From: an uncultured Prevotellaceae bacterium
GTDB lineage: Bacteria > Bacteroidota > Bacteroidia > Bacteroidales > Bacteroidaceae
Reading direction: 5' to 3'
Length of the DNA: 64,000 nucleotides
Assembly: GCA_900316285.1 (NCBI GenBank)
Contig: ONCG01000001.1
Coordinates: forward strand, 62,001-126,000
Made by a program: the position numbers and the translations under genes. Position 1 is the stretch's first letter. The number at the start of each line of letters is the position of its first letter. Positions 23,832-33,683 of the stretch are shown piece after piece. Below the pieces are notes generated by a model, which had not been told where the DNA came from, did not search any database, and worked only from the letters and a program-made list of their open reading frames with translations.

Positions 23832-24743
23832 ATGGAAAAAACGTTTCTTTTCATGGACAATCTTACAATTCTCATGAAAGAAGGATTCTCAGGCGAACGC
23901 ACCATCGTTCTACCGGCCATGGTGGTAGAACTGGAGGAAGCCGATCCGTTGGTGTCGAGCCTATACATCACCGACATCGGCTACTACCCACATGCCGTGG
24001 GCCATCACCGTGAACGACGGGAGGGCATCGACCAACATGTACTCATCTATTGTGTAGAGGGAGCCGGCCGTTATAGGCTCGACGGACGCTCTTACGACGT
24101 GCACAGTGGGGAATACTTTATCCTGCCAGCAGGGCATCCCCATGCCTATACAGCCGACGACGACAACCCGTGGACCATCTATTGGATTCACTTCAAGGGT
24201 CAGCATGCCGCGGTCTATGCCGAGGGTGCTCACACGCCGCAGCGCATACGCCCGGCAATGAACTCGCGCATCAGCGAGCGCAACCATATCTTCGAGGAGA
24301 TATTCTGCACGCTCAATCGGGCACAAGACCGCGAAAGCCTGCGCTATGCCTCTTCTCTGCTGCACTATTACCTTGCCTCAATGCGCTATCTGCGCCACTT
24401 CCGCGAGGCAGCCACCATGAGCGATGCCGTCATCGATGCAGCCATCCACTACATGCAGGAGAACCTTGAACAGCACCTCACACTCGCCGACCTGGCACGC
24501 TACACGGGCTACTCGCCGTCAGCATTGTCAGCGCGGTTCCGTCAGCAGAGAGGAACGAGCCCGCTCAGCTACTTCAACCGCCTGAAGACAGAAACCGCCG
24601 CCCATATGTTGGCAACGACAGACATGCACATCAACCAGATTTGTCATAAGGTGGGCATCACTGATCCGTATTACTTCTCCCGCCTATTTACAAAAACCAT
24701 GGGCATGTCTCCACGCGAATATAGACAAAGAAATCGCCTATGA
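23832..24743 (+). CDS. AraC-family transcriptional regulator
   Basis: About 303 aa from the ATG at 23832. Alternatives are ATGs at 23799 and 23853 and a GTG at 23781; the choice is not certain. The N-terminal cupin-like sensor domain (YCVEGAGRYRLDGRSYDVHSG, FILPAGHPHAYTAD) is followed by two helix-turn-helix motifs: LTLADLARYTGYSPSALSAR and INQICHKVGITDPYYFSRLF, ending MSPREYRQ. Divergent from the MFS gene, which makes it the likely activator of the MFS-TPR-GH35-GH2-GH2 operon in response to the released sugar. That link is inferred from position. Confidence 0.9.
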   Translation: MEKTFLFMDNLTILMKEGFSGERTIVLPAMVVELEEADPLVSSLYITDIGYYPHAVGHHRERREGIDQHVLIYCVEGAGRYRLDGRSYDVHSGEYFILPAGHPHAYTADDDNPWTIYWIHFKGQHAAVYAEGAHTPQRIRPAMNSRISERNHIFEEIFCTLNRAQDRESLRYASSLLHYYLASMRYLRHFREAATMSDAVIDAAIHYMQENLEQHLTLADLARYTGYSPSALSARFRQQRGTSPLSYFNRLKTETAAHMLATTDMHINQICHKVGITDPYYFSRLFTKTMGMSPREYRQRNRL

Positions 24744-24768
24744 TGACAAAAATCTTGCCGCAAGATTC

Positions 24769-24797
24769 TTGCCTTTCAGAATAATTTGCTACCTTTG
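24769..24797 (+). promoter_or_regulatory. Bacteroidetes-type promoter of lysS
   Basis: TTG at 24769-24771, an 18-nt spacer and TACCTTTG at 24790-24797, 31 nt before the lysS ATG at 24828. It supports that start over an upstream in-frame candidate. Confidence 0.75.
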
Positions 24798-24827
24798 CAG
24801 TCGCTTATAAGTACTTATTATATTTTT

Positions 24828-26606
24828 ATGAACATACTTGAACTGAGCGAACAGGAGATTGTTCGCAGACAATGTCTACAGGAACTGCGCCAGATGGGCA
24901 TCAACCCCTACCCTGCCGCAGAGTATCCGACAAATGCTTTTAGTACAGAAATCAGAGAGAATGTTGAGAATGGCTCATGGGTCATCGACGTGGCTGAGGG
25001 CGAAGAGCCTCTGGCTGCCGACCAGCTGCCCCAGGTGTGCATCGCCGGCCGCATGATGAGTCGCCGCGTGATGGGTAAGGCCTCGTTTGCTGAGGTGCAG
25101 GACTCGAAAGGCCGCATCCAGGTTTATGTTTCGCGTGATGAGCTGTGCCCCGACGAGAATAAAGATATGTATAACGTGGTGTTCAAGCGTCTACTCGACA
25201 TCGGTGACTTCATCGGCGTGAAGGGTTATGTGTTCCGCACACAGACGGGTGAAATCAGCGTTCATGCCAAGGAGCTCACGCTGCTATCGAAGTCGCTGAA
25301 GCCACTGCCCATCGTGAAATACAAGGACGGCGTGGCCTACGACAAGTTCGACGATCCCGAGCTGCGCTATCGCCAGCGCTATGTAGACTTGGTGGTGAAC
25401 GATGGCGTGAAGGAAACATTCCTGCAGCGTGCCACCGTGCTTCGTACCATGCGCCGTGTGCTCGACGAAGCCGGCTACACGGAAGTGGAAACCCCGACGC
25501 TGCAGATGATTGCAGGCGGTGCCTCGGCACGTCCATTCATCACGCATTTCAATGCCCTGAATCAAGATATGTACATGCGCATTGCCACGGAGCTCTATCT
25601 GAAGCGCCTCATCGTGGGTGGCTTCGAGGGCGTCTACGAAATCGGCAAGAACTTCCGCAACGAGGGCATGGACCGCAACCACAACCCGGAGTTCACCTGC
25701 ATGGAACTCTATGTGCAGTATAAGGACTACAACTGGATGATGTCGTTTACCGAGAAACTCCTGGAGACCATCTGCATTGCTGTGAATGGTAAGCCCGAGC
25801 GCGAAATCGACGGACAAATCGTCTCGTTCAAGGCTCCCTACCGCCGACTGCCCATCCTTGATGCCATCAAGGAAAAGACGGGCTTCGACTGCGACGGAAA
25901 GACCGAGGACGAGATTCGCGCGTTCTGCCTTAGCAAGGGCATGGACGTCGACGAGACCATGGGCAAGGGTAAGCTCATCGACGAACTCTTCGGAGAATTC
26001 TGCGAGGGCACATTCATCCAGCCGACCTTTATCACCGACTATCCAGTCGAGATGTCGCCATTAACAAAGATGCACCGTTCGAAGCCCGGACTGACCGAGC
26101 GTTTCGAACTGATGGTGAACGGCAAGGAGCTGGCCAACGCCTACTCCGAACTCAACGATCCCATCGACCAGGAGGAGCGCTTCATCGAGCAGATGCGACT
26201 GGCCGACAAGGGCGACGACGAGGCAATGATTATCGATCAGGACTTCCTGCGTGCTTTGCAATACGGCATGCCCCCGACGTCTGGTATCGGCATCGGCATC
26301 GATCGTCTCGTCATGCTCATGACGGGTAAGACGTTCATCCAGGAGGTATTGTTCTTCCCGCAGATGAAGCCCGAGAAGAAGATTCCACAGAGCACCATTC
26401 AGGAATGGGCCGAGCTGGGCGTACCCGAAGACTGGGTATACGTGCTGCGCAAGGCAGGCTTCAACCTCATCAGCGATATCGCGAAGGAGAAGGCTCAGGG
26501 CCTACAACAGAAGATTGGCGAGATCAACAAGAAATACAAACTCGGCTACGAGCGCCCCTCGCTCGACACCATCCAGCAGTGGATCGACAAGAGCGGAGAG
26601 CTCTGA
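24828..26606 (+). CDS. lysS: Lysyl-tRNA synthetase (class II)
   Basis: 592 aa from the ATG at 24828, which lies just after the promoter. It charges tRNA-Lys. The N-terminal OB-fold anticodon domain (VCIAGRMMSRRVMGKASFAEVQ) is followed by the catalytic core: motif 1 region ETPTLQMIAGGASARPF, motif 2 FRNEGMDRNHNPEFT and motif 3 GIGIGIDRLVMLM. About 85 residues follow motif 3 (from PEKKIPQ to the end), a C-terminal extension that I believe is usual in Bacteroidetes LysRS and that makes the protein longer than the roughly 500-aa form. Downstream, the stop context CTCTGATT is repeated in the gap before gpsA. Confidence 0.97.
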   Translation: MNILELSEQEIVRRQCLQELRQMGINPYPAAEYPTNAFSTEIRENVENGSWVIDVAEGEEPLAADQLPQVCIAGRMMSRRVMGKASFAEVQDSKGRIQVYVSRDELCPDENKDMYNVVFKRLLDIGDFIGVKGYVFRTQTGEISVHAKELTLLSKSLKPLPIVKYKDGVAYDKFDDPELRYRQRYVDLVVNDGVKETFLQRATVLRTMRRVLDEAGYTEVETPTLQMIAGGASARPFITHFNALNQDMYMRIATELYLKRLIVGGFEGVYEIGKNFRNEGMDRNHNPEFTCMELYVQYKDYNWMMSFTEKLLETICIAVNGKPEREIDGQIVSFKAPYRRLPILDAIKEKTGFDCDGKTEDEIRAFCLSKGMDVDETMGKGKLIDELFGEFCEGTFIQPTFITDYPVEMSPLTKMHRSKPGLTERFELMVNGKELANAYSELNDPIDQEERFIEQMRLADKGDDEAMIIDQDFLRALQYGMPPTSGIGIGIDRLVMLMTGKTFIQEVLFFPQMKPEKKIPQSTIQEWAELGVPEDWVYVLRKAGFNLISDIAKEKAQGLQQKIGEINKKYKLGYERPSLDTIQQWIDKSGEL

Positions 26607-26645
26607 TTTCTCAGATTATTCTGATTACTCTGAAAACAGTAAAGA

Positions 26646-27641
26646 ATGTACAACTGCGGAAAGATAGCCATCATTGGCGGCGGCTCGTGGGCAACGGCCA
26701 TAGCCAAGATTGTGGTAAGCCACACTCACCACATCGGATGGTATATGCGCCGCGACGACCGCATCGAGGACTTCCAACGGTTGGGGCACAACCCTGCCTA
26801 TCTAGTCAGCGTGCATTTCAATACCGACGAAATTTATTTCTCGTCCGACCTGAACAAGATTGCACAGGCCTACGACACGCTGGTATTCGTCACGCCGTCG
26901 CCCTACCTGAAGAATCACCTGAAGAAGCTAAAGACTCGTCTGCGCGAGAAATTCATCATCACAGCCATCAAGGGTATCGTGCCGGATGAGAACTTGTCGT
27001 GCTCGGAATACTTCCATCAGATCTTCGATGTGCCTTACGAGAACTTAGCATGTATCGGTGGTCCTTCGCACGCCGAGGAGGTGGCTCTCGAACGACTGTC
27101 GTACCTCACCATCGGCTGTGCCGACCTGCAGAAAGCACAGGCATTTGCCGATGTACTGTCGAGTAACTTCATCAAGACCAAGACATCGAGCGATGTCATC
27201 GGTATTGAGTACTCCAGTGTGTTGAAGAATGTCTATGCTATCGCTGCGGGCATCTGCTCTGGTCTGAAATACGGCGACAACTTCCAGGCTGTGCTCATGG
27301 CGAATGCTGTACAGGAGATGTCACGCTTCATGACCGCCATTCATCCCATCGAGCGTAGCGTCTACGACTCGGTCTATCTGGGTGACCTGCTCGTGACGGG
27401 CTACTCCAACTTCTCGCGCAACCGCACGTTCGGAACGATGATTGGCAAGGGCTACTCTGTGAAGTCGGCACAAATTGAGATGGAGATGATTGCCGAGGGC
27501 TACTTCGGCACGAAGTGCATGAAGGAAATCAACCGCCGCATGCATGTCAACATGCCTATCCTCGATGCCGTCTACAACATTCTCTACGAACGCATCTCGC
27601 CACAGATTGAAATCAAGCTCCTCACCGACTCGTTCCGCTAA
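26646..27641 (+). CDS. gpsA: Glycerol-3-phosphate dehydrogenase [NAD(P)+]
   Basis: 331 aa, normal length. It reduces dihydroxyacetone phosphate to sn-glycerol-3-phosphate for phospholipid synthesis. An N-terminal Rossmann motif, IGGGSWATAIAKI, is present. The catalytic domain includes KGIVPDEN, GGPSHAEEVALERLSYLTIG, the VLKNVYAIAAGICSGLKYGDN segment with the conserved Lys, and GDLLVTGYSNFSRNRTFG. It begins 39 nt after lysS and is followed 51 nt later by pgi on the same strand, likely a housekeeping operon. Confidence 0.95.
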   Translation: MYNCGKIAIIGGGSWATAIAKIVVSHTHHIGWYMRRDDRIEDFQRLGHNPAYLVSVHFNTDEIYFSSDLNKIAQAYDTLVFVTPSPYLKNHLKKLKTRLREKFIITAIKGIVPDENLSCSEYFHQIFDVPYENLACIGGPSHAEEVALERLSYLTIGCADLQKAQAFADVLSSNFIKTKTSSDVIGIEYSSVLKNVYAIAAGICSGLKYGDNFQAVLMANAVQEMSRFMTAIHPIERSVYDSVYLGDLLVTGYSNFSRNRTFGTMIGKGYSVKSAQIEMEMIAEGYFGTKCMKEINRRMHVNMPILDAVYNILYERISPQIEIKLLTDSFR

Positions 27642-27650
27642 GAGGGCGTG

Positions 27651-27680
27651 AACTAGAAACTTTGAAACTAGAAACTTTAA
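27651..27680. repeat. 15-bp tandem repeat between gpsA and pgi
   Basis: AACTAGAAACTTTGA at 27651-27665 and AACTAGAAACTTTAA at 27666-27680. A small example of the short-word repeats that fill many gaps here; each word contains stop codons. Confidence 0.7.
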
Positions 27681-27692
27681 ACCATAAACTAT

Positions 27693-29048
27693 ATGAAGAG
27701 TATTCGTCTTGACATTACAAAGGCTGCATGCTTCCTCCCGGAAGGTGCAGTGAAGGCTTTCGAGCCAAAGGTAAAAGAGGCACAGCAGGCATTGGAAGAT
27801 GGCACGTGCCCGGGTAACGATTTCCTTGGATGGTTGCATCTGCCCAGCAGCATCACACCTGCATTCCTCGACGAGGTGCAGGCCGTAGCCGACACCCTGC
27901 GTGCAAAATGCGAAGTGGTGGTCGTGGCTGGCATCGGTGGCTCCTATCTTGGTGCCCGCGCCGTCATCGAGGCCCTGAGCAACACGTTCGGCTGGCTGGT
28001 ACAGGACAAGAAGAATCCTGTCATCCTCTTTGCCGGCAACAACATCGGCGAAGACTATCTCTTCGAACTCACTGAGTATCTGAAGGGTAAGAAGTTCGGC
28101 GTCATCAACATCTCGAAGAGTGGTACCACCACTGAGACAGCCCTGACCTTCCGTCTGCTGAAAAAGCAGTGCGAGGCACAGATGGGCAAGGAAGAGGCAA
28201 AGAATGTCATCGTAGCCGTTACCGATGCCAAGCGCGGTGCTGCCCGCACCTGTGCCGACAAGGAAGGCTACAAGTCGTTCGTCATTCCCGACAACGTGGG
28301 TGGCCGCTTCTCGGTGCTCACACCGGTGGGCCTGCTGCCTATCGCCTGTGCCGGATTCGACGTGAAGCAACTCGTGCTCGGTGCACAGGACATGGAGCGT
28401 GCCTGCGGCAAGGACGTGCCCTTCGACGAGAACCCCGCCGCACTTTATGCTGCCGTGCGCAACGGTCTCTACCAGAATGGCAAGAAGATTGAAATCATGG
28501 TGAACTACCAGCCGAAGTTGCACTTCGTCAGCGAGTGGTGGAAGCAGCTCTACGGTGAGTCGGAAGGCAAGGACGGCAAGGGCATCTTCCCCGCCAGCGT
28601 TGACTTCACCACCGACCTGCACTCCATGGGACAGTGGATTCAGGAGGGCGAGCGCACCATCTTCGAGACCGTCATCAGCGTGGAGCAGGTGAACAACCGC
28701 GTGGACTTCCCCTTCGACGAGGAGAACCTCGACGGACTGAACTTTCTGGCTGGCAAGCGCGTCGACGAGGTGAACAAGATGGCCGAGCTCGGCACACGTC
28801 TGGCTCACGTCGATGGCGGCGTGCCCAACATCCGCATCTCCGTGCCCTGTCTGAACGAGTACTACATCGGTCAGCTCATCTACTTCTTCGAAATCGGCTG
28901 CGGCATCAGCGGCAACGTGCTCGGCGTGAACCCGTTCAACCAGCCTGGCGTAGAGGCCTACAAGAAGAACATGTTTGCTCTGCTCAACAAGCCTGGCTAC
29001 GAAGCTGAGTCGAAGGCTATCCAGGAGCGTCTAGCCCAGGAGAAGTAA
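27693..29048 (+). CDS. pgi: Glucose-6-phosphate isomerase
   Basis: 451 aa. It interconverts glucose-6-phosphate and fructose-6-phosphate in the cytosol. SIS-domain signatures are present: [34 protein letters not shown] and [17 protein letters not shown], then a C-terminal [23 protein letters not shown] carrying the catalytic Lys. Length fits the shorter bacterial form. Downstream, four TCTAG words lie between its stop and the HAD gene. Confidence 0.97.
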   Translation: MKSIRLDITKAACFLPEGAVKAFEPKVKEAQQALEDGTCPGNDFLGWLHLPSSITPAFLDEVQAVADTLRAKCEVVVVAGIGGSYLGARAVIEALSNTFGWLVQDKKNPVILFAGNNIGEDYLFELTEYLKGKKFGVINISKSGTTTETALTFRLLKKQCEAQMGKEEAKNVIVAVTDAKRGAARTCADKEGYKSFVIPDNVGGRFSVLTPVGLLPIACAGFDVKQLVLGAQDMERACGKDVPFDENPAALYAAVRNGLYQNGKKIEIMVNYQPKLHFVSEWWKQLYGESEGKDGKGIFPASVDFTTDLHSMGQWIQEGERTIFETVISVEQVNNRVDFPFDEENLDGLNFLAGKRVDEVNKMAELGTRLAHVDGGVPNIRISVPCLNEYYIGQLIYFFEIGCGISGNVLGVNPFNQPGVEAYKKNMFALLNKPGYEAESKAIQERLAQEK

Positions 29049-29090
29049 TCATCTAGATTATCTAGGATCTCTAGTGAATCTAGTAACCCT

Positions 29091-29819
29091 ATGCAAGAAG
29101 CAATCAGCAAATACCTGTCAAAGCACGGCTTTGAGGCTTTCAAGCCCAAAGCTGTGCTTTTCGACATGGATGGCGTTCTCTATAATTCCATGCCGAACCA
29201 CGCATGTGCCTGGCAACAGGCCATGGCGCAGTTTGGCATTACCATGACTGCCCACGATGCCTATGCCACCGAGGGTGCTCGTGGCATCGACACCATCCGA
29301 ATGATGGTGAAGGCGCAGCAGGGACACGAAATCTCGCTCGAGGAGGCACAGAAGATGTACGACGTGAAGACACACCTATTCCATGAGATGCCCGAAGCCC
29401 GCATCTTCTATGGGGTGAAATCGCTCATGAGGAAAATACGCCAGTGTGGCATGACCATCGGTGTGGTCACCGGCAGCGGACAACGCCCGCTCCTCAACCG
29501 ACTCCTCAACGACTTCGGCGAATTCCTTGACGAGAACCATATCGTCACCGCCTACGATGTCAAGCGAGGCAAGCCCTATCCCGATCCCTACCTGATGGGC
29601 ATGCAGAAAGTTGGCGACATACAGCCATGGGAGACCATCGTGGTCGAGAATGCACCTCTGGGCGTACGAGCAGCTACGGCAGCGAGGTGTTTCACCATTG
29701 CCGTCAACACGGGTCCGTTGCCCGACCATTCGCTCACCGATGTCGGTGCCGACCTGCTGCTGCCAAGCCTCTACCGGCTCTGCCGCCAGTGGGATTACTT
29801 CTTCCAGTACACTCTTTAA
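29091..29819 (+). CDS. HAD-superfamily hydrolase (beta-phosphoglucomutase-like)
   Basis: 242 aa. HAD motif I is FDMDGVLYNSMPNH, with the nucleophile Asp and the second Asp as acid/base. A small helical cap domain follows, then motif II VVTGSGQRPLLNR, motif III Lys in YDVKRGKPYPDPYLMG and motif IV VVENAPLGVRAA. These features fit phosphoglycolate phosphatase/beta-phosphoglucomutase-type enzymes acting on small phosphosugars. Placed 42 nt after pgi, which fits a sugar-phosphate role; exact substrate unknown. Confidence 0.88.
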   Translation: MQEAISKYLSKHGFEAFKPKAVLFDMDGVLYNSMPNHACAWQQAMAQFGITMTAHDAYATEGARGIDTIRMMVKAQQGHEISLEEAQKMYDVKTHLFHEMPEARIFYGVKSLMRKIRQCGMTIGVVTGSGQRPLLNRLLNDFGEFLDENHIVTAYDVKRGKPYPDPYLMGMQKVGDIQPWETIVVENAPLGVRAATAARCFTIAVNTGPLPDHSLTDVGADLLLPSLYRLCRQWDYFFQYTL

Positions 29820-29849
29820 ACTCTTAATCTCCCCAACCACCAACCCACG

Positions 29850-30509
29850 ATGATCAGCCGTTCACACATCAAATATCTCTTCGTTGCCCTATGGCTTCTG
29901 TCGGCCCCGCTTGTCCACGCTCAGTCTTTTGGCTTTGGCGTTACTGCTATCAGCGACTCTCTGTTCAACCGTATGCAGGGGAAATCCTACCCTGCCGGCT
30001 GCACCGTAAGTCGCAACGAACTACGACTGGTCAACGTTCTACACATCGACTTCGAGGGAAACACACGACAGGGAGAAATCATCTGCAATAAAGCTATCGC
30101 CGACGACTTGTGCGAAATCTTCCACGAACTCTACCGTCAACGATACCCCATCGAGCGTATACGTCCCATCGACGACTACAACGCCGATGATGAACTGTCA
30201 ATGCAAGCCAACAACACGTCGTGCTTCTGTTATCGTGTCGTTAATGGTTCGAATAAGCTTTCTGCTCACGCTCTCGGTATGGCCATCGACATCAACCCCC
30301 TCTACAATCCCTACGTGAAGCGGCGTAAAGACGGCACACTCATCATCCAACCGAAAACAGGACGTCCCTACACCAATCGCAAGCGTAGTTTCAAATACAA
30401 GATCACCCACCAAGACCTGGTCTATCGCCTCTTTGCACAACACGGTTTTACTTGGGGCGGCGACTGGCGGTCTCTTAAAGACTATCAACATTTCGAGAAG
30501 AATCTATAA
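29850..30509 (+). CDS. M15-family D-Ala-D-Ala carboxypeptidase-like peptidase
   Basis: 219 aa with a signal peptide ending LVHAQ, so periplasmic. The zinc-binding pattern of M15 peptidases is visible: SAHALGMAIDINP supplies the first His and Asp, and YQHFEKN near the C-terminus supplies the last His, with the preceding GFTWGGDWRSLKDYQHFE typical of the family. It probably trims peptidoglycan stem peptides. It starts 30 nt after the HAD gene. Specificity (carboxypeptidase versus endopeptidase) cannot be read from sequence. Confidence 0.88.
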   Translation: MISRSHIKYLFVALWLLSAPLVHAQSFGFGVTAISDSLFNRMQGKSYPAGCTVSRNELRLVNVLHIDFEGNTRQGEIICNKAIADDLCEIFHELYRQRYPIERIRPIDDYNADDELSMQANNTSCFCYRVVNGSNKLSAHALGMAIDINPLYNPYVKRRKDGTLIIQPKTGRPYTNRKRSFKYKITHQDLVYRLFAQHGFTWGGDWRSLKDYQHFEKNL

Positions 30510-30625
30510 AAATCATTAATTCTGCCTGGCATCTTGTCACAAAAACTGTCTTATCACATCTTTATATATATAGTGAACAAACATATTTTGTCGGCAGAAG
30601 CCTATTATTCGATATAGAAATCTTC

Positions 30626-33600
30626 ATGAAACGATATATCCTCTTATTGCTGATGATAACATCTGTGCTCACCACGGTGCAGGCACAGCGGTTCATCATT
30701 GTCGGTGGCGGAAGCCAGAAAGAGAAGAACGACTCCACAGCAAAGAACCAAATCAGATTGTCGGGCAGTGTCTACGACTCGTTTACGAAGGCTGCCCTGA
30801 AGGCTCATATGACGCTGATGCGCCGTGACTCCACGGTCATCGACACCACGACATGTTGGATGTGGTCATGGGGAACCAGCGACTCATACTACGAGTTCAA
30901 GGTGCCTCGCAAGCCTGAGCATTTCATCATCAAGGCCGAGTGCGACGGCTACCATACGGGCTATATCAACTACGACATGAAATACATTGCCCGCAACCGC
31001 GAGTTCGAGATGCCACGTCTGTTGCTGAAGAAAAAGGCTGAGGAAGACGACATCTTCGCTGAGGGCAATCTGGAAGGAGTTGTCGTGACGGGAACGAAAG
31101 TAAAAATTGCCTATCGCGGCGACACCGTGGTATATAACGCCGCTGCTTTCAATCTGCCTGAAGGCTCCATGCTCGACGGACTCGTGCGCGAGATGCCAGG
31201 TGCCGAGCTGAAAGATAACGGCGACATCTACATCAACGGCAAGAAGGTGGACTACCTGACGCTCAATGGCAAGGACTTCTTCAAAGGCAACAACAAAGTG
31301 ATGCTCGACAACCTACCTTACTACACGGTACAAAATGTGGAGGTCTACGACAAATCATCGAAAGAAAGCGAATGGAAGGGTGAGGAAACGACGAAGAAAG
31401 ACTATGTCATGGATGTGAAACTGAAACGCGAGTACAACCGTGGCATGCTGGCGAACATCGAAGGGGGACTGGGCACCGACGACCGCTACCTAGGACGTTT
31501 CTTCGGACTTTACTACACCGACCACACACGACTCTCGACGTTCGCTAATACCAACAACGTCAACGAAGACCGCAAGCCGGGCTACGAGGGCGACTGGACG
31601 CCCGCCAACCAGCCGCAAGGACTGCGCTCCACGAAGCAGACGGGCCTGAACCTCACCACCGAGGATCAGGACAAGAACTGGGAGGAAAGCTTCAACACCA
31701 CCTTCACCTGGAGCGACGCCGACGACCACACGCGCACCTCCAGTGAGCGCTTTGCCGACGATGGCAGCATCTTCAGCGGCTCGGAGTCGTGGAGTCGACA
31801 GAAGGACTTCCGCTTCTCAGCCGAGAATGATTTCATGCTCAACGTTCCCATCAAACTGCGAATGAGCACAAGCATAGACTACAGCAACGGCGACCGCACG
31901 TCGGAGTCCAACGACTCCACATGGCGCGGCGCCTCCCTTGCCGAGGGTGGGTTAAATCGCACCTACAACGAAGGCCTCAGCCGTTACCGCACGCTGAACC
32001 TCAACAACTACATCGCGTACTACAAGAAACTGCCGTGGGGCGACAACATCTCGCTAAGTGTCAACCTTGGCTATAGCAAGAACAAACCCTCCGACACGTT
32101 CAGCCGCAGCCTGACGGAATACCTGCAGACGGGCGACAGCGACTACCGCGACCGCTACACCGACAGCCACTCCGACAGCTACAGCTACACGCTGCAGGCC
32201 GCCTACACCATCTCGCTGCTCAACGGCTGGCGCATCTCCCCGCGCGCCGACTACCGCCAGACCTACAGTTCGTCTCACAACATGAGCTACCGACTGGACT
32301 GGCTTCCTTCAATTGACAATGGACAATTGACAATTGATAATTATGATTACCCATCCAACGGAAAATCATTTGTCACAAAAGCAAATCATAATTATCAATT
32401 ATCAATTATCAAATATCAATTTCCCCTCGGCTGGCTTCCCTCCAACAAGCTGCTGCTCAGTGTCCTCGACACCGACAACTCCGACACCCACACCCACTTC
32501 GAGCGCACCTACGGGGGAGGTATCATCTTCAGCCGCCAGCTGGGCGACGACGAAGGCTGGCTGTCGTTCGACTTCCCGCTGCATAGCGTCCACGAGCGCA
32601 TGCACTACGTTAAGGAAGATCTTGACACCATCGCCCACCGCACGAACCTGATGTTTGAACCATCGTTCTCCTGGTATCGCTGGGGTAAGAACTTCAAGAT
32701 GGTGCAGTACAGCATGTCGATGCAGAAACCTGACTTCACCTCGCTCATGCCCACCGACGACACAACGAATCCGCTGGTCCACATGATTAACAATCCCCAC
32801 TTGAAAAACCGCATCGACCACATGATCTATTCGTCGTTCAGCTTCCGCAACGACTCCACGGCACGCCGCATCTCACTCAATGCAAACATCAGCCTGACAC
32901 AGAACGCCTGGGGTACCCGTTCATCGTACGACCCACAAACCGGCGCTTACACCTACATGCAGGACAACACCAACGGCAACTGGAACGCATCAGTAGGCAT
33001 CGGCTACGAACGTCCGCTGGGCAAGGCCCGTCTATTTACCATCGAGAACAACCTCAACGCCAGCTATGTCCACAGCGTAGACTTTGCACTTACAACCTCC
33101 CCCAGCCCCTCCAAAGGAGGGGAAGGCCTCGCGGGCACAAATGTTTTTTCAGAAACCGAACAAACCGATAGACTCTCCCCTTCTTTGGAGGGGACGGGGG
33201 AGGTTTCCCATGTCAACACCCTTAACACGACCGAGGAACTTCACTTGAAATTCCAAAAGGACAAACTTACCATGCAGGTGGGCGGACAGGTGGGTTGGCG
33301 CCACAGCACAGGCTCTGAGGAGTCGTTCCAAACCATCAATGCCTGGGACTACAACTACGGCCTGACAGCGAAGTACACCATCCCTTGGATGAACATCGAC
33401 ATAGCTACCGACCTGAAGATGTTCTCGCGTCGCGGCTACAATTCCTCCATGATGAACACCGACGACCTGGTGTGGAATGCCTCTCTATCACGTTCGTTCT
33501 TCAAAGGCAAGCTCACCGCGAAGCTCATGGCCTTCGACATCTTGCACCAGCTATCATCCACACAGTACAGCGTGAATGCACAGGGACGCACCGAGACATG

Positions 33601-33679
33601 GCATAACTGCATTCCACGTTATGCCCTCCTCACTCTCTCGTATAAGTTCCAAAAGATGCCGAAGGGAAAGAAGAAATAA
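30626..33679 (+). CDS. Large outer-membrane beta-barrel protein with in-frame insertions
   Basis: 1017 aa with a signal peptide ending TVQAQ. It has an N-terminal carboxypeptidase-like/plug-type region (about 45-250; LEGVVVTGTKVKIAYRGDTV, INGKKVDYLTLNGKDFFKGN), then a long barrel of alternating strands resembling the OMP_b-brl_3/TonB-receptor-like family. No TonB box is clear. The role, possibly uptake or surface assembly, is unknown. Two repeat insertions stay in frame: a 132-bp unit at 32299-32430, flanked by duplicated CTGGCTTCC(T/C)TC (WLPS twice in the protein), and a roughly 110-bp G/C-rich inverted-repeat element at 33095-33204 (SPSPSKGGEG...LSPSLEGTG). Both fall in presumed barrel loops. 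Confidence 0.82.
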   Translation: MKRYILLLLMITSVLTTVQAQRFIIVGGGSQKEKNDSTAKNQIRLSGSVYDSFTKAALKAHMTLMRRDSTVIDTTTCWMWSWGTSDSYYEFKVPRKPEHFIIKAECDGYHTGYINYDMKYIARNREFEMPRLLLKKKAEEDDIFAEGNLEGVVVTGTKVKIAYRGDTVVYNAAAFNLPEGSMLDGLVREMPGAELKDNGDIYINGKKVDYLTLNGKDFFKGNNKVMLDNLPYYTVQNVEVYDKSSKESEWKGEETTKKDYVMDVKLKREYNRGMLANIEGGLGTDDRYLGRFFGLYYTDHTRLSTFANTNNVNEDRKPGYEGDWTPANQPQGLRSTKQTGLNLTTEDQDKNWEESFNTTFTWSDADDHTRTSSERFADDGSIFSGSESWSRQKDFRFSAENDFMLNVPIKLRMSTSIDYSNGDRTSESNDSTWRGASLAEGGLNRTYNEGLSRYRTLNLNNYIAYYKKLPWGDNISLSVNLGYSKNKPSDTFSRSLTEYLQTGDSDYRDRYTDSHSDSYSYTLQAAYTISLLNGWRISPRADYRQTYSSSHNMSYRLDWLPSIDNGQLTIDNYDYPSNGKSFVTKANHNYQLSIIKYQFPLGWLPSNKLLLSVLDTDNSDTHTHFERTYGGGIIFSRQLGDDEGWLSFDFPLHSVHERMHYVKEDLDTIAHRTNLMFEPSFSWYRWGKNFKMVQYSMSMQKPDFTSLMPTDDTTNPLVHMINNPHLKNRIDHMIYSSFSFRNDSTARRISLNANISLTQNAWGTRSSYDPQTGAYTYMQDNTNGNWNASVGIGYERPLGKARLFTIENNLNASYVHSVDFALTTSPSPSKGGEGLAGTNVFSETEQTDRLSPSLEGTGEVSHVNTLNTTEELHLKFQKDKLTMQVGGQVGWRHSTGSEESFQTINAWDYNYGLTAKYTIPWMNIDIATDLKMFSRRGYNSSMMNTDDLVWNASLSRSFFKGKLTAKLMAFDILHQLSSTQYSVNAQGRTETWHNCIPRYALLTLSYKFQKMPKGKKK
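32299..32443. repeat. 132-bp in-frame insertion with 12-bp direct flanks
   Basis: CTGGCTTCCTTC at 32299 and CTGGCTTCCCTC at 32431 flank inverted copies of CAATTGATAATTATGATT-type words (32310-32347 and 32384-32422). The flank-to-flank distance is 132 bp, a multiple of three. This looks like target duplication at an insertion. Confidence 0.8.
33095..33204. repeat. G/C-rich inverted-repeat element in frame in the barrel gene
   Basis: The arms ACCTCCCCCAGCCCCTCC (from 33095) and its near-complement ending 33204 enclose about 50 bp. Same design as the GH2 element at 11808-11918. Confidence 0.85.
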
Positions 33680-33683
33680 AAAT

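Noticed and set aside
27321-28808. 495-codon minus-strand frame opposite gpsA and pgi
   Set aside because: It spans two well-identified genes and has the composition of an antisense shadow.
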